Source of the DNA: Lucifuga dentata
Lineage: Eukaryota; Chordata; Actinopteri; Ophidiiformes; Bythitidae
Direction: 5' to 3'
DNA length: 64,000 nucleotides
Assembly: GCA_014773175.1 (NCBI GenBank)
Contig: VXCM01000455.1
Span: 62,001-126,000 of the forward strand
Position numbers and translations under genes: made by a program. The notes under the pieces are model-generated. The model did not search any database, was not told the origin of the DNA, and saw nothing but the letters and a program-made list of their open reading frames with translations. Positions 1-13,900 of this stretch are shown here, in pieces; within the stretch, counting starts at the first letter, position 1, and the number at the start of each line of letters is the position of its first letter.

Positions 1-163
1 TGTTCTTAGTAGAGTCTGAATCGACACAGAAAACTTTCTATATACTTACGAAATGCTGGTTGGATAAAGTTATGAAGCTGTATGAGTGATAAGCAGCTGC
101 AACTGTGAAATACACAGAGGATTTGAGGATCAGATATTTTAGACAGATAAGGACAGAGGGTTT

Positions 164-295
164 GAGAAGGGTGTAAAAAAGGCCATTTATGTCAAACTGG
201 AGAAACCTTCTCATTTGTCTGCCGTTTACAACGCTGCTGTACCATCAGTGCAGCAGCGTTTCCCCAAAATCAAGGCCAAGAAAGCTCTGGCATAA
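164..295 (+). mobile_element. Probable Penelope-like retroelement remnant
   Basis: One frame reads EKGVKKAIYVKLEKPSHLSA followed by VYNAAVPSVQQRFPK, then a stop. From memory this resembles the C-terminal part of GIY-YIG-type proteins of fish Penelope-like elements (pattern GVKEAIYV--EKPS...HLS--YN). The glycine-rich segment usually found between PS and HLS is missing. The downstream text around 640-690 (fragments such as 'gtcttgaagacatttcacctctcatc') resembles the 3' flank that often follows such elements. It is a short decayed fragment. Confidence 0.45.
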
Positions 296-353
296 TTTCA
301 GCCAGGTTCATTGTCTCTCTCCAGTAACAGATAACACAAACCATCCTGTTGGT

Positions 354-415
354 GATGCAGGCTCGGTTGAGTCCAGGGTACNTCCAGGGTACCTGGACTC
401 AACCGAGCCTGCATT
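354..415. repeat. Near-perfect palindrome interrupted by an N
   Basis: The arms 355-376 and 393-414 are exact reverse complements (22 bases). Ten bases (372-381) are repeated at 383-392 around N 382. Collapsing that overlap gives a 50-base palindrome centred on GTAC. It may be a real hairpin or a contig joined to its own reverse complement. Confidence 0.7.
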
Positions 416-1858
416 CCATGATGGGATAAAACCGTCACATTGAGCTTCAGATGAACAGCGAAACATTTTCAAGCTGTTTTCCCCAGTGATTCAATTTTAA
501 CCTTCTAGACAACTGGGAAATAACATCTGATGCTTAGTGGGTGAAAGTCTGCATCTCACTCAGAACAAAGAGAGACAAACAGAAAGGATATAAACATAAC
601 ATTTATCAGTTGTACTTCAAGGAAACTGGACTTTTAGTCTTGGTGTTTAGTCTTGAAGACATTTCACCTCTCATCTAAATGGGCTTCTTAAGCTTTATGT
701 CAATGGTGGGCAGTAAACTTTGTAAATTTATCCGAGTCATTCACACCTTGGGCCAGGTGGCTTTTTGGGTTACATGGGAGTGATTGGTGAGTCGTTGGAG
801 TCGGTAGAGTGATGCAGAAGACGTGAAAGTCGCTGAAGTTACTTGGATAAATGGTGAAACACCTTCAAGAAGTCCAGTCGTCTTGAACTAAATATCCAAT
901 GACCCGAATGACTGAGAACCTTCCTAGAGATATTAGCGTAACTCCAAATCTCACCTGCTGTCAGTTAGTGGTTGTTAATAGCTGTGTCTGTTTTCATATG
1001 TGTATGTACATGCTCACGTTCAGTGTGGACATGCATATTACGGCACTTACTGGAAAGTGTGTGTGTGTGTGTGCCTAATGATGTGGGTAGCAGCTGATTC
1101 CAGGGTGTCATGTCCCAAGTACCTCAGATCATGTCACTGTGATGTGATTGGTTTGAATGGATGCCACTGTCACCTATCATTAGGCAGCGGGCGGATGATG
1201 TCAAAACTCTGCATGTCACACTCAGGAAGCACACCGTGAGTTCCTTGCTCCACTCATCTCAGATCGTTTTACTTTTTCTCTTAGTATGTGATCATTTGAG
1301 GTTCGCTGGGATATTTTCAGGTCATTGTGACTCTGACCTTTGCTCTGTAATAACAGCAATCTAGGAAATTCTAATACTGTTGCACCCAGTAGATTTGTCT
1401 TTGAACCATTTGTCTTTTTGCACCATTAAATGTTTTAGATGAGTTAGGGAGCTCCAGTCCTCTCTTCTAATTGGCCAAAATGTCTTTTGGATGTAAAACG
1501 CCTTCAAAAAGTGCAGATGCCTGTTTTTTGTGCAGAAACGTTAAAGTCAAACAATAATTCCACGTTTAAAAAAACAAGATCCTGACGTCCTAATGTGGGT
1601 ACCCTGGTTTGGAGTGTCAGGTAAATACTAAAATGAAAATATGTTTCTACAAAGTAGTCTAGTTTCTGAAGCAGGGATCGGTCTACCAAGGCACCCACCT
1701 TCATCTGTCTCCCGACTGCCATTGGACCTAACTCTTATGTCTGTCCTCATGGGTGATGGATTCACATGGCAGATCCCACTTGATTGATTTTTTTCTGCAC
1801 TATACAGTCCCACCCAGGCTGAACTAGTGTTTCTGTATGTATCTGTGTATTTTCTTAG

Positions 1859-1950
1859 ATCCAGGTGATCAAGATAGAGACAGAGGACAACAGAGAAACT
1901 CGCTCTGCCAAAGATGCCCTGCTGCTCTGGTGCCAGATGAAGACTGCAGG
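1859..1950 (+). CDS. sptbn4: sptbn4 exon 1 of window: linker and start of CH2
   Basis: Begins [11 protein letters not shown], the inter-CH linker, and runs into [16 protein letters not shown], the first helix of the second calponin-homology domain. The acceptor is ttcttag and the donor is gg|gtgagc. The exon starts in phase 0 and leaves two bases of a Gly codon. The previous exon, which should end in a sequence like TIILRFQ of CH1, lies upstream of this window. I found no candidate for it in 1-1858. Confidence 0.95.
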
Positions 1951-4900
1951 GTGAGCAGTGACATAAAATCTGATGAAACTGGAAGAGTCGTGTTATTGCT
2001 GTTATTGTTTCTGAAACCCAGATCACATTGTTCTGTCAGTAAGCATGCAGTCTGCTGAAGTGTCCTTTAATGGGGCCAATTTCATGACATATTGATCTTA
2101 GTTTGTTTGCACACACACACACACACACAAAGAATTTTTCTGGGATATTCAAACACCATTCATAAAAGGAATGCTGTGAATGATAGAAAATCGCTCCCCC
2201 ATTTTTGGAACTTGATGGATGTCTTTTCCAGCAAACATCAGACATAGCTGCTAAATTGGTGCATCTTGGTTTATGTCTAAATTTATAAAATTTTCTCTGT
2301 GCTTCAGGTATCCTGAGGTGAACATCCAGAACTTCACCACCTGCTGGAGAGATGGCCTTGCCTTCAATGCCCTCATACACAGACACAGGTACACATATCT
2401 TAGACAGATCAAGATAAAAAGGAAAGAGCTGCAACAGAACTTGACAGACATCCGGTTTATAGATTAAAGCCATATATATTATAGCCATACAAACCATACC
2501 TATTTTGTCCTTGTGTGCACCTCAGACCTGACCTGATAGAATTCCACAAGCTGACAAGGTCAAATGCAACACACAACCTCCAGCAAGCCTTCAACATCGC
2601 TGAGCAGCACCTGGGCCTCACCAAACTCCTGGACCCTGAAGGTGAGAGTGTTATCTAGTTTAATGTTAACTTCAGCAAGATTGAAGAAATTTTTACATTT
2701 GGGACAATTTAGATGTTCTTCTAGACCCAAGGCCTTTTTCTATTTGGTGAATAAAAGCAGCCTTTGAACTCTGGTCTCAAGTCCACCTGCAAATTTATGG
2801 GTTTGCTTTCCGTCATCTCTGATGTGGTCTCATTATGCACCAAAGATGAAAGAGTTAATATGTTCATATGTGCTGTCTTTTCAGTGAGAATTATTCTGAG
2901 ACAACAAGTGTCAGCTGAAGAGTTGATTATCCATTCACAGAGGAGCTATGGCCTTTTAGATCTGTCTATAAGTGTCCAAGAACTCTGATGTGTGTAGACA
3001 GCTCAGCAATTTAGAAAATACTTGCAGTCACATCGGTAAATTGATGTGACACAATATGCAGATAATAACTACTTTTTTCTCTGTCCGCCATTCTCCCTCC
3101 TGTGCAGACGTAAACACAGAGAACCCAGATGAAAAGTCCATTATCACCTATGTGGTTTCCTACTACCACTACTTCTCCAAGATGAAGGCTCTTATTGTGG
3201 AAGGAAAAAGGGTCGGGAAGGTAAAACTCCAATGCACACTATTCAACGCAAAGAAGTACACAACGGCTACAGCAGCGGTTCTCCATTTCATCCTCTCTCT
3301 CTTGCCTCTCTGTCTCAGGTACTAGACAGTTGTATTGAAGCGGAGAATATCATCAACCGTTACGAGGGTCTGGCATCAGACCTGCTGGACTGGATAGAAA
3401 AGACCATCGCGGTCATCAGCAACCAGAAGTTTGCCAACTCGCTGACGGGAGTGCAGCAGCAGCTACAGGCCTTCACCACGTACTGCACGATAGAGAAACC
3501 CATCAAGTATGTAAAAAAAACAAAAACGTTTGATATCTTGTTTTAATGCCTAAGTAGTTCATGCAGATTAGATGAGGAAAATTCAGCCATAGTCAAATTT
3601 TCTCTGCCGATGAACTTGACCCTTCTGGCATCTCCCTCATCACTCAGTTCATTCACTCACTACAGCTTTGTCAGGATCAGGGTTACAAACTGATCCCCGT
3701 GCACACTGACTCATGGTCCCACTGGCACTGTGAGTACAGAGGATACTGAGATAATACACACAGGCACACAAACACACGTGCACACACACACAACATGCCA
3801 CTATGTCTGGCTACACTCCAGTCCAGTTGACTGGATCTGGGTGAGTCAAGTGTTTATGCCTTAGTAGCGGCCAACTGTTGACTTGCGACTTATCTAACAC
3901 ACAAATGCTGTACACACACATACAGAAACACAGAAATATACAGTATGAAACTTGCTTTGCATTATTTTGCAAGAAATTGCTGTCATATTCTAAAGTTGCA
4001 TGGTCAAGGGAGAAACTGTGATTGTTTGGAGCCTGTTGGGTGCGATAACAAAGCATTGAGCTCTGCCTGAGAAGACAACTTCAGGAAAAATTATGTCAAT
4101 AATGTGTCTGCATGGACATTAAAAAAAGTTGAAGTTGAGAATCGATTTAGTTTGGCCTGGGATTTAAATCTTGGTTGTAGGAGTTGGGCAAAATTCCAAA
4201 TGCTTGCAGATAGTGGCAGAATTTGCAATAATTACTGTGATCGCAAATTCCTGGAGGGACTCTGTAATTAGCCATCATGCTAAGACATGCTAATACTTCA
4301 GTAGCATATTACAAATATTTTCAGGGTGAAGCAGTCTCCAAAACGTCCAATTCTATGGCTTTCCAAAAACAGTTGAAATTTTATGATCATCAAAGACTTG
4401 AGTTTCACCTAGTGATTATGACATGCTCCTAAAAATGCTTCCCACCTTTTTAGTTGATTTCCTGAATGTCTTCGCTGACCTGCTCCTTTTTTCAGGAGCT
4501 TCACACTGTGGAAAACTGCCACTGTATTGCTGTAAAGTCATGATGAATGACTGGATGGTAGTACAGCAGATTCTCCTCAGAGTGATGAATGACCATGACA
4601 CTGGGCAGAAGGGTAACAGTGAGCAGAGAAATTGCCCTTAAACCAAACCACCTGGGTTCAAACCCCAGTGTCAGCACACAACAGTCCTGCTAATGTGTCC
4701 TTGGGCAAGACATGAATCCTAGTCAGCTCCAGAAAAGTGACCTCTGACTTCTCTCTGTTGAAAGAACATGACAAACTTGTTATATGCACCATCGAGTCTA
4801 GATCTAGAATGTACCTGGATCTGGACTTGCATCTATCCATTTCTTGATGTAAGTAGAAATGGACAGGTGGTTTGGTGCATTCCTCCAGCTGCAGAATCTT

Positions 4901-7900
4901 ATGAAAAACCCCTGTTTGTCTTTCAAACACAGGGGTTTATTCTGCAGTTTTGCAGACCTGTATAGGAAAAGTTAAAAACATTTTAGGAGTTCCTGAAGGT
5001 GTTACTGTTATGCTCTCTCTCTCTCTCTCTCTCTGTTTCTGGCTGTCCCTTTTCTCCCTTCAGGTTCCAGGAAAAGGGGAATCTTGAGGTCCTTCTCTTC
5101 ACCATCCAAAGCAAACTGAGAGCCAACAACCAGAAACCCTATGTGCCTCATGATGGGAAGCTCATCTCTGATATTAACAAGGTCAAATATCATGCTAAAT
5201 GCATTTACTGAAAATATACATGTTTTACTTTATGTATAATAACATTTAATGAAAGTCAACATGTATATCAACATGACTAAGTCAGTGGACATGCTAGCGG
5301 CCAAGCTGTAAGGCTCACCACAAAAAAACAGTTTACACCAGAAAACAGATGGATAATACAATAAAACATGATATCTAATAATATATATCTAAAATTATAT
5401 CATTATAGTTGAATGCCAAGATTGGCATGCTAACATATCTGCTGTTACCATGTCAACACATAAGATGTTGGCATGTCAACATGCTCACAATTAGCAAGAT
5501 ACCACACTAACATTTAGTATATAGTATGTACCCTAACATATACTGTATATTTAGCTAACATGCTAAATGTCTTCTATGTTGCTAATTTTTGACCTTACAC
5601 TGATCCCTTATTCATCCCTTTACCAACTTATACACCATCATTGTTAATAACTGTACCTGCCCTTTCCTGTCCAGGCCTGGGAGTGGCTGGAGAAGGCGGA
5701 GCATGAGAGGGGTGTGGCTCTGCGCAAGGAGCTGATTCGTCAAGAGAAGTTGGAGTTGCTGGCTCAACGTTTTGACCACAAAACTACCATGAGGCAAGCC
5801 TGGCTCAACGAGAACCAGCGACTCGTATCACAGGTAGAAACACAAACTCAGGTCCCTGGCACTCGTGTTTCCTATCCTTACTCATCTTCTTGCCATGACT
5901 AATGTTTTCTCCTTCGTCTTTGCAAAGGACAACTTCGGCTACGACCTGCCGGCAGTAGAGGCAGCCATGAAGAAACACGAGGCCATCGAAGCGGACATCG
6001 CCTCTTACGAGGAGCGAATCGGTGTGGTGGTGGAACTTGCTGCTGAGATGGAGACAGAGGGATACTATGACATCCGGCGTATCTTAGCTCGCAAAGAGAA
6101 CATCCTCGGACAGTGGGCTTTGCTGAAGGAGCTGGTAGCTGGAAGGAGGACCCGGCTTGAGAAGAACCTGGCCCTGCAGAAGACCTTCCAGGACATGGTC
6201 TATATGATCGACTGGATGGAGGACACACAGGTACTGCAGGGAGAGCAACGAGAAACCCAGAAATACAAATACAGAGGAAGAAGAGATGAAAAAATGTGTC
6301 GGAAAGGAAGCTTGAGAGGCAAAGGAGGGAGAAAATGCTAGTTTATTCATTGCAATGATGCATTGATTATAAATACTGCTTATCCAGCGCATGAACTGCT
6401 GTAAGAAATAGTCAAATATTTTGTCTTGCAATAATCAAACTGAATCAAATCCATTTTCTCCTGTTCTGGGATTAAAGAGCTGAAAATGCTACTGTGACTA
6501 CTACTATTAAAATTACTACTGCGACTGCCTCTGCCAGTAATTGGTAGTACTCACTGTTAGTACTTAATTCCTCTTTCTCTCCGTCTGTCATCCCTGTCAG
6601 GTCCAGCTTTTATCTAAGGACTTTGGGAAACATCTGCTGGAGGTGGACGACCTGCTGCAGAAACAAAACCTGCAGGAAGCCGACATCGCCGTGCAGGCTG
6701 AGAGGGTCAAGACGCTAAACGCCTCTGCTCTCAAATTCACCACCATAGAAGGTAGGAGATGTTTGTGTAACATTATGTAATTTGATCTGTGACTAGTTTC
6801 ATTTAATTGTGTGTAATGAAGGCTTGAACAGTGCTGTTTTATGATCTGTTTAGAATCAATGTCATCACCATATAACATAAGCTGTCATTGATTTTGCAGG
6901 TATTGCTACTAAATGAATGAGAAAAAATCTGTTTTTCTTTTTTTTTTTTTTTTTTTTTNTGATATACATATCTCATTTTACACAAAAAAAGGACTCCTAA
7001 AATATCCAATTCAACACAGTACTCCTGAAAAAAATCTTATATTTGTACAGCTCACATTCAGTTTTCTGTATCAGAGAGGTGTTGATTGAACTTGTGGAAA
7101 TTTTGAGGATGTAGTTTGTGGTGCTGTTGTATAAGGTTTGTTTAGATTGCATTAAAAAAGTACAAATTTTCTCTGAACGTTTACTCAGTTTACACATTAG
7201 CTGTCATTAACCGGCTGGATAAAACAATGATTGATCTCAAAGCAGTATTTATTTCATCTATTCAAGTGAAGAGGAGATATATTTGTCCTTGAGTCAGCTG
7301 GAAACTTGATTTTGCAACTTGATATCAGTAAGGTGATCTGTTCAGCGCTTTCTTCGTGTATTTCCAAAGTACAGGCTTGCTCAGAGTACACTCCTGTTAT
7401 AGTTACTTATGCAGCCATTGTCTCTGCGTGTGTTTTCGTGTTTATTAATTATTTTATTAATTTCGCCTCCTAGGTTATCAGCCATGCGACCCACAGGTGA
7501 TCTGTAACCGTGTCCACCATGTCTCTTCCTGTCTGGAGGAGCTGAAACAGTTGGCAGCAAAAAAACGCTCTGAGCTGGAGGAGTCCAGACAACTGTGGGC
7601 CTTTTTTCAGGTAGAATGGACAGAAGTGATGTGGAACATGACGCAATATGGGACAGTTTAAAGCTGCAGGTTGTGTATTTTGCAGATTAATATTTATATA
7701 GCAGTGGAAAGAGTTTCATGGCCAAAGATAACAAGGCTACCATGTCAGAACATTCGAAACAGAGATAGCAACACTCCTCTGCTACACTCATTTCTAAGTG
7801 AAATGTATGAAAACTCATGAGGAGGTGTCTCAAAAGCAGAATATGTCTTGTCAAAACATATTGGAAGACACATCATTTCTCATGTCACCAGAGGTTTGCT

Positions 7901-10900
7901 GGTGCTGGCCAAGACATTGCACCAACATTGTCAGACCTTTGGCAAATCTTGTGATTAACTAAAATATTAAAATCAACCAAATATTAATAATGCAGCTGAA
8001 TAATATAGCTAATTAGTAGAGATCCCAAAGAGATTTCTGGTGATTTCTCTCTACATCACAGTGCAAACTACTGTGAATTCCTGTTTATACTAAAGAACAA
8101 AATGTTTTGAAATAATTGGTCACTTGTGATGAATTTTAGAACTCGACACTCCACAAAGTACAACTGGCTGCTCTGAAAGCTTCATGTAATGAGACAGTCA
8201 ACATGGACACATTTACCAGCTGATACTCAACAGGATTTCTTTGTTTTTACACACTTTTCTTTGGTGCTTTGATGTACACGTTCATGTGTCCTATTTGACA
8301 ATCCACCAGTTTAATAACAGAGTTTACAAATGATTCACTACTATTAGTGAATAGGCCTTTAGAATGAATTGTAGTACGAATGTAATGAGTGGAGAGTCAG
8401 CAACACTCAGGGAGACTTTTTTCCCTTCTCTTTTTTTTCTTTTATATATTTTTCTCTGAAGGTGTTTTGTTTGTTATCTTTTACAGTTATTTTTCTTCCA
8501 TTCCTGATTTTAGGAGCTGGAGGAGTCGGAGGCCTGGATCAGGGAGAAGAGCTCCATCCTGGGAGCTCAGGGTTATGGGAAGGATCTCAGCAGTGTGCTG
8601 AGGCTACTACAAAAACACAAGACGCTGGCCGGGGAACTGCTAGCTCACCGCTCTCTGCTGCAGGTGTGTGTGTGTGTGTGTGTGCGTGCACGCGCTTGTG
8701 CATAAAGGCTCTAAGTTTTCAGCATTAAATCTGGTTGTGGTTGTGTTAAAGGACCATACTGGGAATTTTCTATGTTTGAGTCCAATAACTACTACCCACA
8801 TATATGTTGTTACATTACTGGCAACCATTTTCCAAAACATAAAACTGTATTTTAGGTTTTTTTGTTATTTTGCCAAACCCCCTAATCTTTCAAAATCAAA
8901 TGTTCAGGTAATACCCACCCACCTTAAAATTCAATGTTTTGCCTGCTAACACTTATGCACGATTGTAGAAGGGCCTTTCTTAATTTCTCTATGAAAACCA
9001 TCTTCTGGGACTATATTCCCTGGTGGAGAAATATGTATTCTTTCATGTATCTCTGTGTTGGTCCAGGGTCAGATTGGGATCCTAATTTTTACCGGGACTT
9101 TAAATTGTCAGGGGGGGGAGGGGTTGGTTCCAGACAAAGATGCCAATGATGCCGGAGGTGGGGGTGAATAAGTCCATAATTGTCTGCTGTTTTCTGTTTC
9201 TCCGCACCAAAAAAATTAGAAAAGAAAATAAATTAGAAAAGGGAAAAAAAATTAAGTTTGCTTAGTTTAAGTTAATTTTAATTAAAATTGCATTGTGCAG
9301 TGCAAAGGCCACCAACCCATTGCTACCAACCAGCCCACCGCTGGCTGCGGCCCACTGGGAAAAGTCCCGCCTCTCCCAATGGCCATTCCAACCCTGGTTG
9401 GGTCAGAAAAANGCCCACTGGGAAAAGTCCCGCCTCTCCCAATGGCCATTCCAACCCTGGTTGGGTCAGAAAAATTAAGTAACTTTGACAAAAATTTTAA
9501 TACACGACTTGTTCAGTGTGATGGATTACCTATCTCAAGCCTGTATCATGTCTCTACAAGTTCAAATATGCAAAATCACTCCTTTTAAATGGCAAAATAT
9601 GTCACCTAAATACCTCCTGCAAATTAAAGAAAACTGACTGTTTCATATTTTAAATATTAAGGTTGTTGTTCTCTACAGCACCCAGTGTAAAACAGTTTTT
9701 CCCTCTTCCCCCAGAACACCATGAAGCGAGGCAAGCAGATCCTGAGCGAGAAGAGCTTTGGGACTACAGGGATCCAGGAGCACATCATGGAGGTGAAGGG
9801 CGAGTGGAAGAGGCTGGAAGACCAGGCCGCGCAGCATCTCAGCCATCTGCAGGAGGCGCTCAATTTCTTTCAGTTTTCCACCGAGATGGATGACCTGGTG
9901 GCCTGGCTGCAAGATGCTTACCGCCTGGTTTCCAGCGAAGACTTTGGACACGATGAGTACTCCACACAATCCCTGCTGAAGAAACACCGTGGTGTCACTG
10001 AGGCCATCGACAAACATCGTCTGCATGTCGTGACCCTGCACAAACACATGGTGGTGCTGCCTCTGCAGTACCGCGAGCAGGAGGTAGGTAGTAGTTTTGT
10101 CATCGGATTAAAAAAATGCCAGTCTTACTTTTTGATTTACTTTGTCATTAGGTTGAGATAAGGACCATTCTTCATGTCTCTTCGCCTCTCCTCTCCTCTC
10201 CTCCTTGCAGGAGGTGCAGCTGCGGATGGGAGAGGTGGAACAGCTGTACACGGAGGTTGCAGAGGTGGCAGTGCTCAGACAGCAGTGGCTTCATGACGCC
10301 CTGGCTGTGTACCGTATGTTCAGCGAGGTCAACTCCTGCGAGCTGTGGATCGATGAGAAGGAGCAGTGGCTCGACAAGATGGAGATCCCAGAGAGACTAG
10401 AGGACGTGGAGGTGGTGGCACACAGGTTAGGAGGAGGAGGGAGGAGAGAATTAGCTGATAGGCTTGTTTTCTTTCCATCATAATGGAGGCAAATGCACTA
10501 CACGTGCCCTATGTACAATATAGGCCTGGTTTCCCAATATATGAAATTTCTTTTCCATGTTTTGTATTTAAATCATAACTTAGAAGTTAGGTCCTCCTGT
10601 GTTTTGTTCATGCACAAATTTTTTAACCAGCCATTGCCCTGCTGTTACCCATAATGCTTCTCGTGTAGGTTTGAGAGCCTGGACCAGGAGATGAACAGCC
10701 TAATGGGAAGGATTCTGGATGTTAACCAGATAGTCCAGCAGCTCCTAGATGGAGGTCATCCATCTTCTACAGAGGTCAGAGGTTGCCAGGACCACCTCAA
10801 CTCCAGGTACTAAAACAAACTGACCTCACATCATCAAGAATAGCACACAACACAACTATAACAATAAGAACTGCTGCTATTCTGCTACTACCGCTGCTAG

Positions 10901-13900
10901 AACTGCTTCCATCCTGGGCCTGGTGGTCGTGCACATGTAGTTGAATTTCAGTCATTTACGTTGGTCAGCAGTACGACAGACAGCAGTATCCATTAGCAGT
11001 CGACCGATCATCAGCCTGGCGGATTATTGGATCCGATATTCATAATTTTCTGATTATCTGTATCATTATTTTATCTGCTCTGATTGCTGATTAAATAAAT
11101 AAATTAAAAAATGCTCTCCTTTGGCTCTGATGCAGCCACCTCTCTCTGAAAGGTTGCAGCTTGCTCAGTGTCCCTCCCGCAGTGTTATCTGATTGGTCAT
11201 ATGTCAGGAGCAAATAGCCAATCAGCACTGCGCTCTGTATTTGCGAGAGAGACATGGGAAAGAGGAATGCAGAGCGAGCAAGAGGCTGTCTGAAGTTATG
11301 ACAAACATCACAATCATGATGATGCATTTCTATGATGATAATACCCAGTTTTGTTTTTTTGGGGGGGCGGGAGAGGCTAATGTTACTCAGGATTCCTGAG
11401 GTTTTCCATGCGTTGCGCGGAGCTGAGGTGGAAGCTTCACGTGCGCACGATCCCAGACTTGTTTTTAAAGTTTAAGAGGAGACACAACAGTTTTGCGCAT
11501 TCACAGCACCGACATAATATAAGTTTAGTATGTTCAGAAATTCTCATTTTCTTTTTTGCTTCAAGTTTCTTACGTTTCTTTCAAACAGGATAATTAATCA
11601 CCATTATTTCTGTTGACTAGACTATTTTCTTAGATAATATACCCAAATTTTGGCTAAAAGCAAGCATCCTCTACCTTCTGCTGAATTGTCTAAACATAGG
11701 CTGATATAATGTCTAGAAAAGTTAAAACAGCCAATTTCATAAATTGGCTGTTTTTATGTTGATGTTTATGGAGCTTTTTTGCTTATTATACTGTTATGTA
11801 TATTTTTATGGTGCTTGAATAAGTTTTGCAGGTTTTATTTATTTTTGCTTTATTTATTCATTTGTGCAGGAAAAAAAAACCTTTGGGAAGCCAGTTAGTT
11901 AATTATTTTTATCTCATTAAAATTTAAGTTCAATTTCTAAGAACTGCTGATTGGAGTTTCCTGTACTTTGTTTTTCAAAATTTTAAATACAATATTTAAA
12001 GGAAGTTTCATGCTGAGTTTGTGTTACTGTAAATTTTGACACTAAATGTTTCATTTTTATTGCAAATGCATATCGGCTACAAATATCGGTTATCCTTGAT
12101 TATCAATAATCGGTATTGGTATCAGCCCTGAAAAAAAATATCGGTCAACCGCCAGTATCCATGTCTGCTGAGTGTCCATGTGCCTCGTGACCTTGGCACG
12201 CCTTGTTCATCTCAGGGTGACCATCTGTGCTGACTGCCTCAGTGAAGACAGTCCAGTCGAGACCACGTTTGTCCCAAAATACATTTTGTACTGTAGATAT
12301 CCTTGATTTTGGTTGGTTTATTACATGCAATGAAATATTTTAATCTTCAAGGGAAACCATATCATCTATTTTTATTTACAGAAGAGCAGTACACACACCC
12401 ATACACCCCACCACTGCATGAATAAGACCACTTGCAGCCATGAAGTCAGTATCACCTCATCGTTTTCCTGCCTGCCTGCTGAGCACTCTGTCTCCCTAAG
12501 CGACTATGCCATTACCTCATTACAGTCACAAGGATCTGTGTGTGTGTGTGTTTGTGTGAGAGTGATTCTTGGCTGAATGGGTCCGTGTGTGACCTGCTGG
12601 TCTGGAGCAGAATCAGAAGAACATATTGTGTACCGATATGGTAAACAGACAGCAACTGGGCAGAAAGCACGGAGCAGAAAGCAAATATAATAAAACTCTC
12701 ACAGAAATCATAACTGTCAGTGAGTTTATCAGGACTTTTGACTATACCTGATTATACCAGCCTGTTTCTTGGTCTTGAACTTGAGGGTGAAAATCAAAGT
12801 TAGGGATAATAAACCCACAGAAAACAGCATCTTACCGCCAATGTAATTCCACCGAATTCTGCATTCATCTCCAATTACCTAATTAAATTAAATTACCACT
12901 TAATCTATCAAGATCTGTGATGATGAATATCGCTTCCATCAGTATGTAACAGAACTAGTTGACGGGTTCTTTCTTATTAGAACATAAATGTAAATATCTG
13001 TAGTTTGATAGAAAAAAATGAAGCGAATGTTGGATAAATGAGGACCAAAAGAATTTTAAAAATGCAACTCAGCTTTTGTAATGCAAATAAAAAGCTTTGC
13101 TACTGAATATTGCTTAAAGCATCAGTAACTGACTGTTAGTAATATGTTTAATAGCAGAAGTGGCGTGAGGGTGTTTGTACAAAAGTATTAGGAATAGTAG
13201 TTTATATACAATAGTATTTTGTTTTTTTAAAAGGCACTATAATGGACTTTTGGTCACTAGGTGGCAGGTGTATCTCCAGGACAATCTGAATGACACAAAC
13301 TCCTGACATATTTTTACCTGATAAAGCTGTTCACCTTGTTTGATACACTGTAATCCCAGATTTTGTTTTAACTCAAAGAAATTAGTTCATTGTACCCAAA
13401 AGTGAACATATTCCATATATGACCTAATGATTTTAAGTTAGTTGTACTTTTTGAATATGTTTTTTTTATTCAGTTAGAGTTTTTGAGTTAAATCAACTTA
13501 TGTCAGTTTAGTTTTGCCCATTCTAATAACTTTAGATAAAGTTATTCTAACCATGCAATATTATTTCATTGTACCTAAAAATTTGAGGCTTTTCTATTGA
13601 GAATCCTAGGTTCATTGAACATAAACCTTTTTGTTTGTCCAACAATGCATAACTTAACTTTTTTAGGGCAACAAGTTACCCTGCTTTTTTTTTTTTTTTT
13701 TTTTTAACTTGAATGAACTTATCAGGGTTTACAGTGTAATGCATGATCAAATAATTGCCTTCTTACACATTCAGCAGATGTGAGGCAACATTATCAATCC
13801 AATTGTTGTCCAATATTCATTCGCACCTAATTGTCTATCATGGACTCTGCAACTCCTGAGACAAATATTGCTATTTCTGTCTTGCTAGATGTTCCACTTT

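Larger units (their letters stand above)
1..1858 (+). other. Upstream intron (first CH domain exons not in window)
   Basis: No spectrin-like coding sequence is visible in any frame, and the acceptor at 1857-1858 implies that this is intron. It contains a probable Penelope-like retroelement remnant, a 50-base palindrome around an N, and a short (GT)n at about 1060-1073. Confidence 0.75.

Noticed and set aside
1..1858. Search for exons of the first CH domain
   Set aside because: No sequence resembling the CH1 motifs (such as VNSHL or DLRDG) was found in any plus frame, so those exons must lie upstream of the window.
2251..2497. Minus-strand frames over exon 2
   Set aside because: Shadow frames of intron and exon 2; the plus strand gives the CH2 domain with correct splice sites.
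4596..4673. Possible tRNA gene
   Set aside because: The T-arm is perfect but the acceptor and T stems overlap and the D-arm and anticodon arm do not fold properly. The SINE body follows, so it is a SINE head.
5899..6228. Minus-strand frame opposite exon 8
   Set aside because: Antisense shadow of spectrin repeat 2; low-complexity Arg/Pro/Ser protein without any family resemblance.
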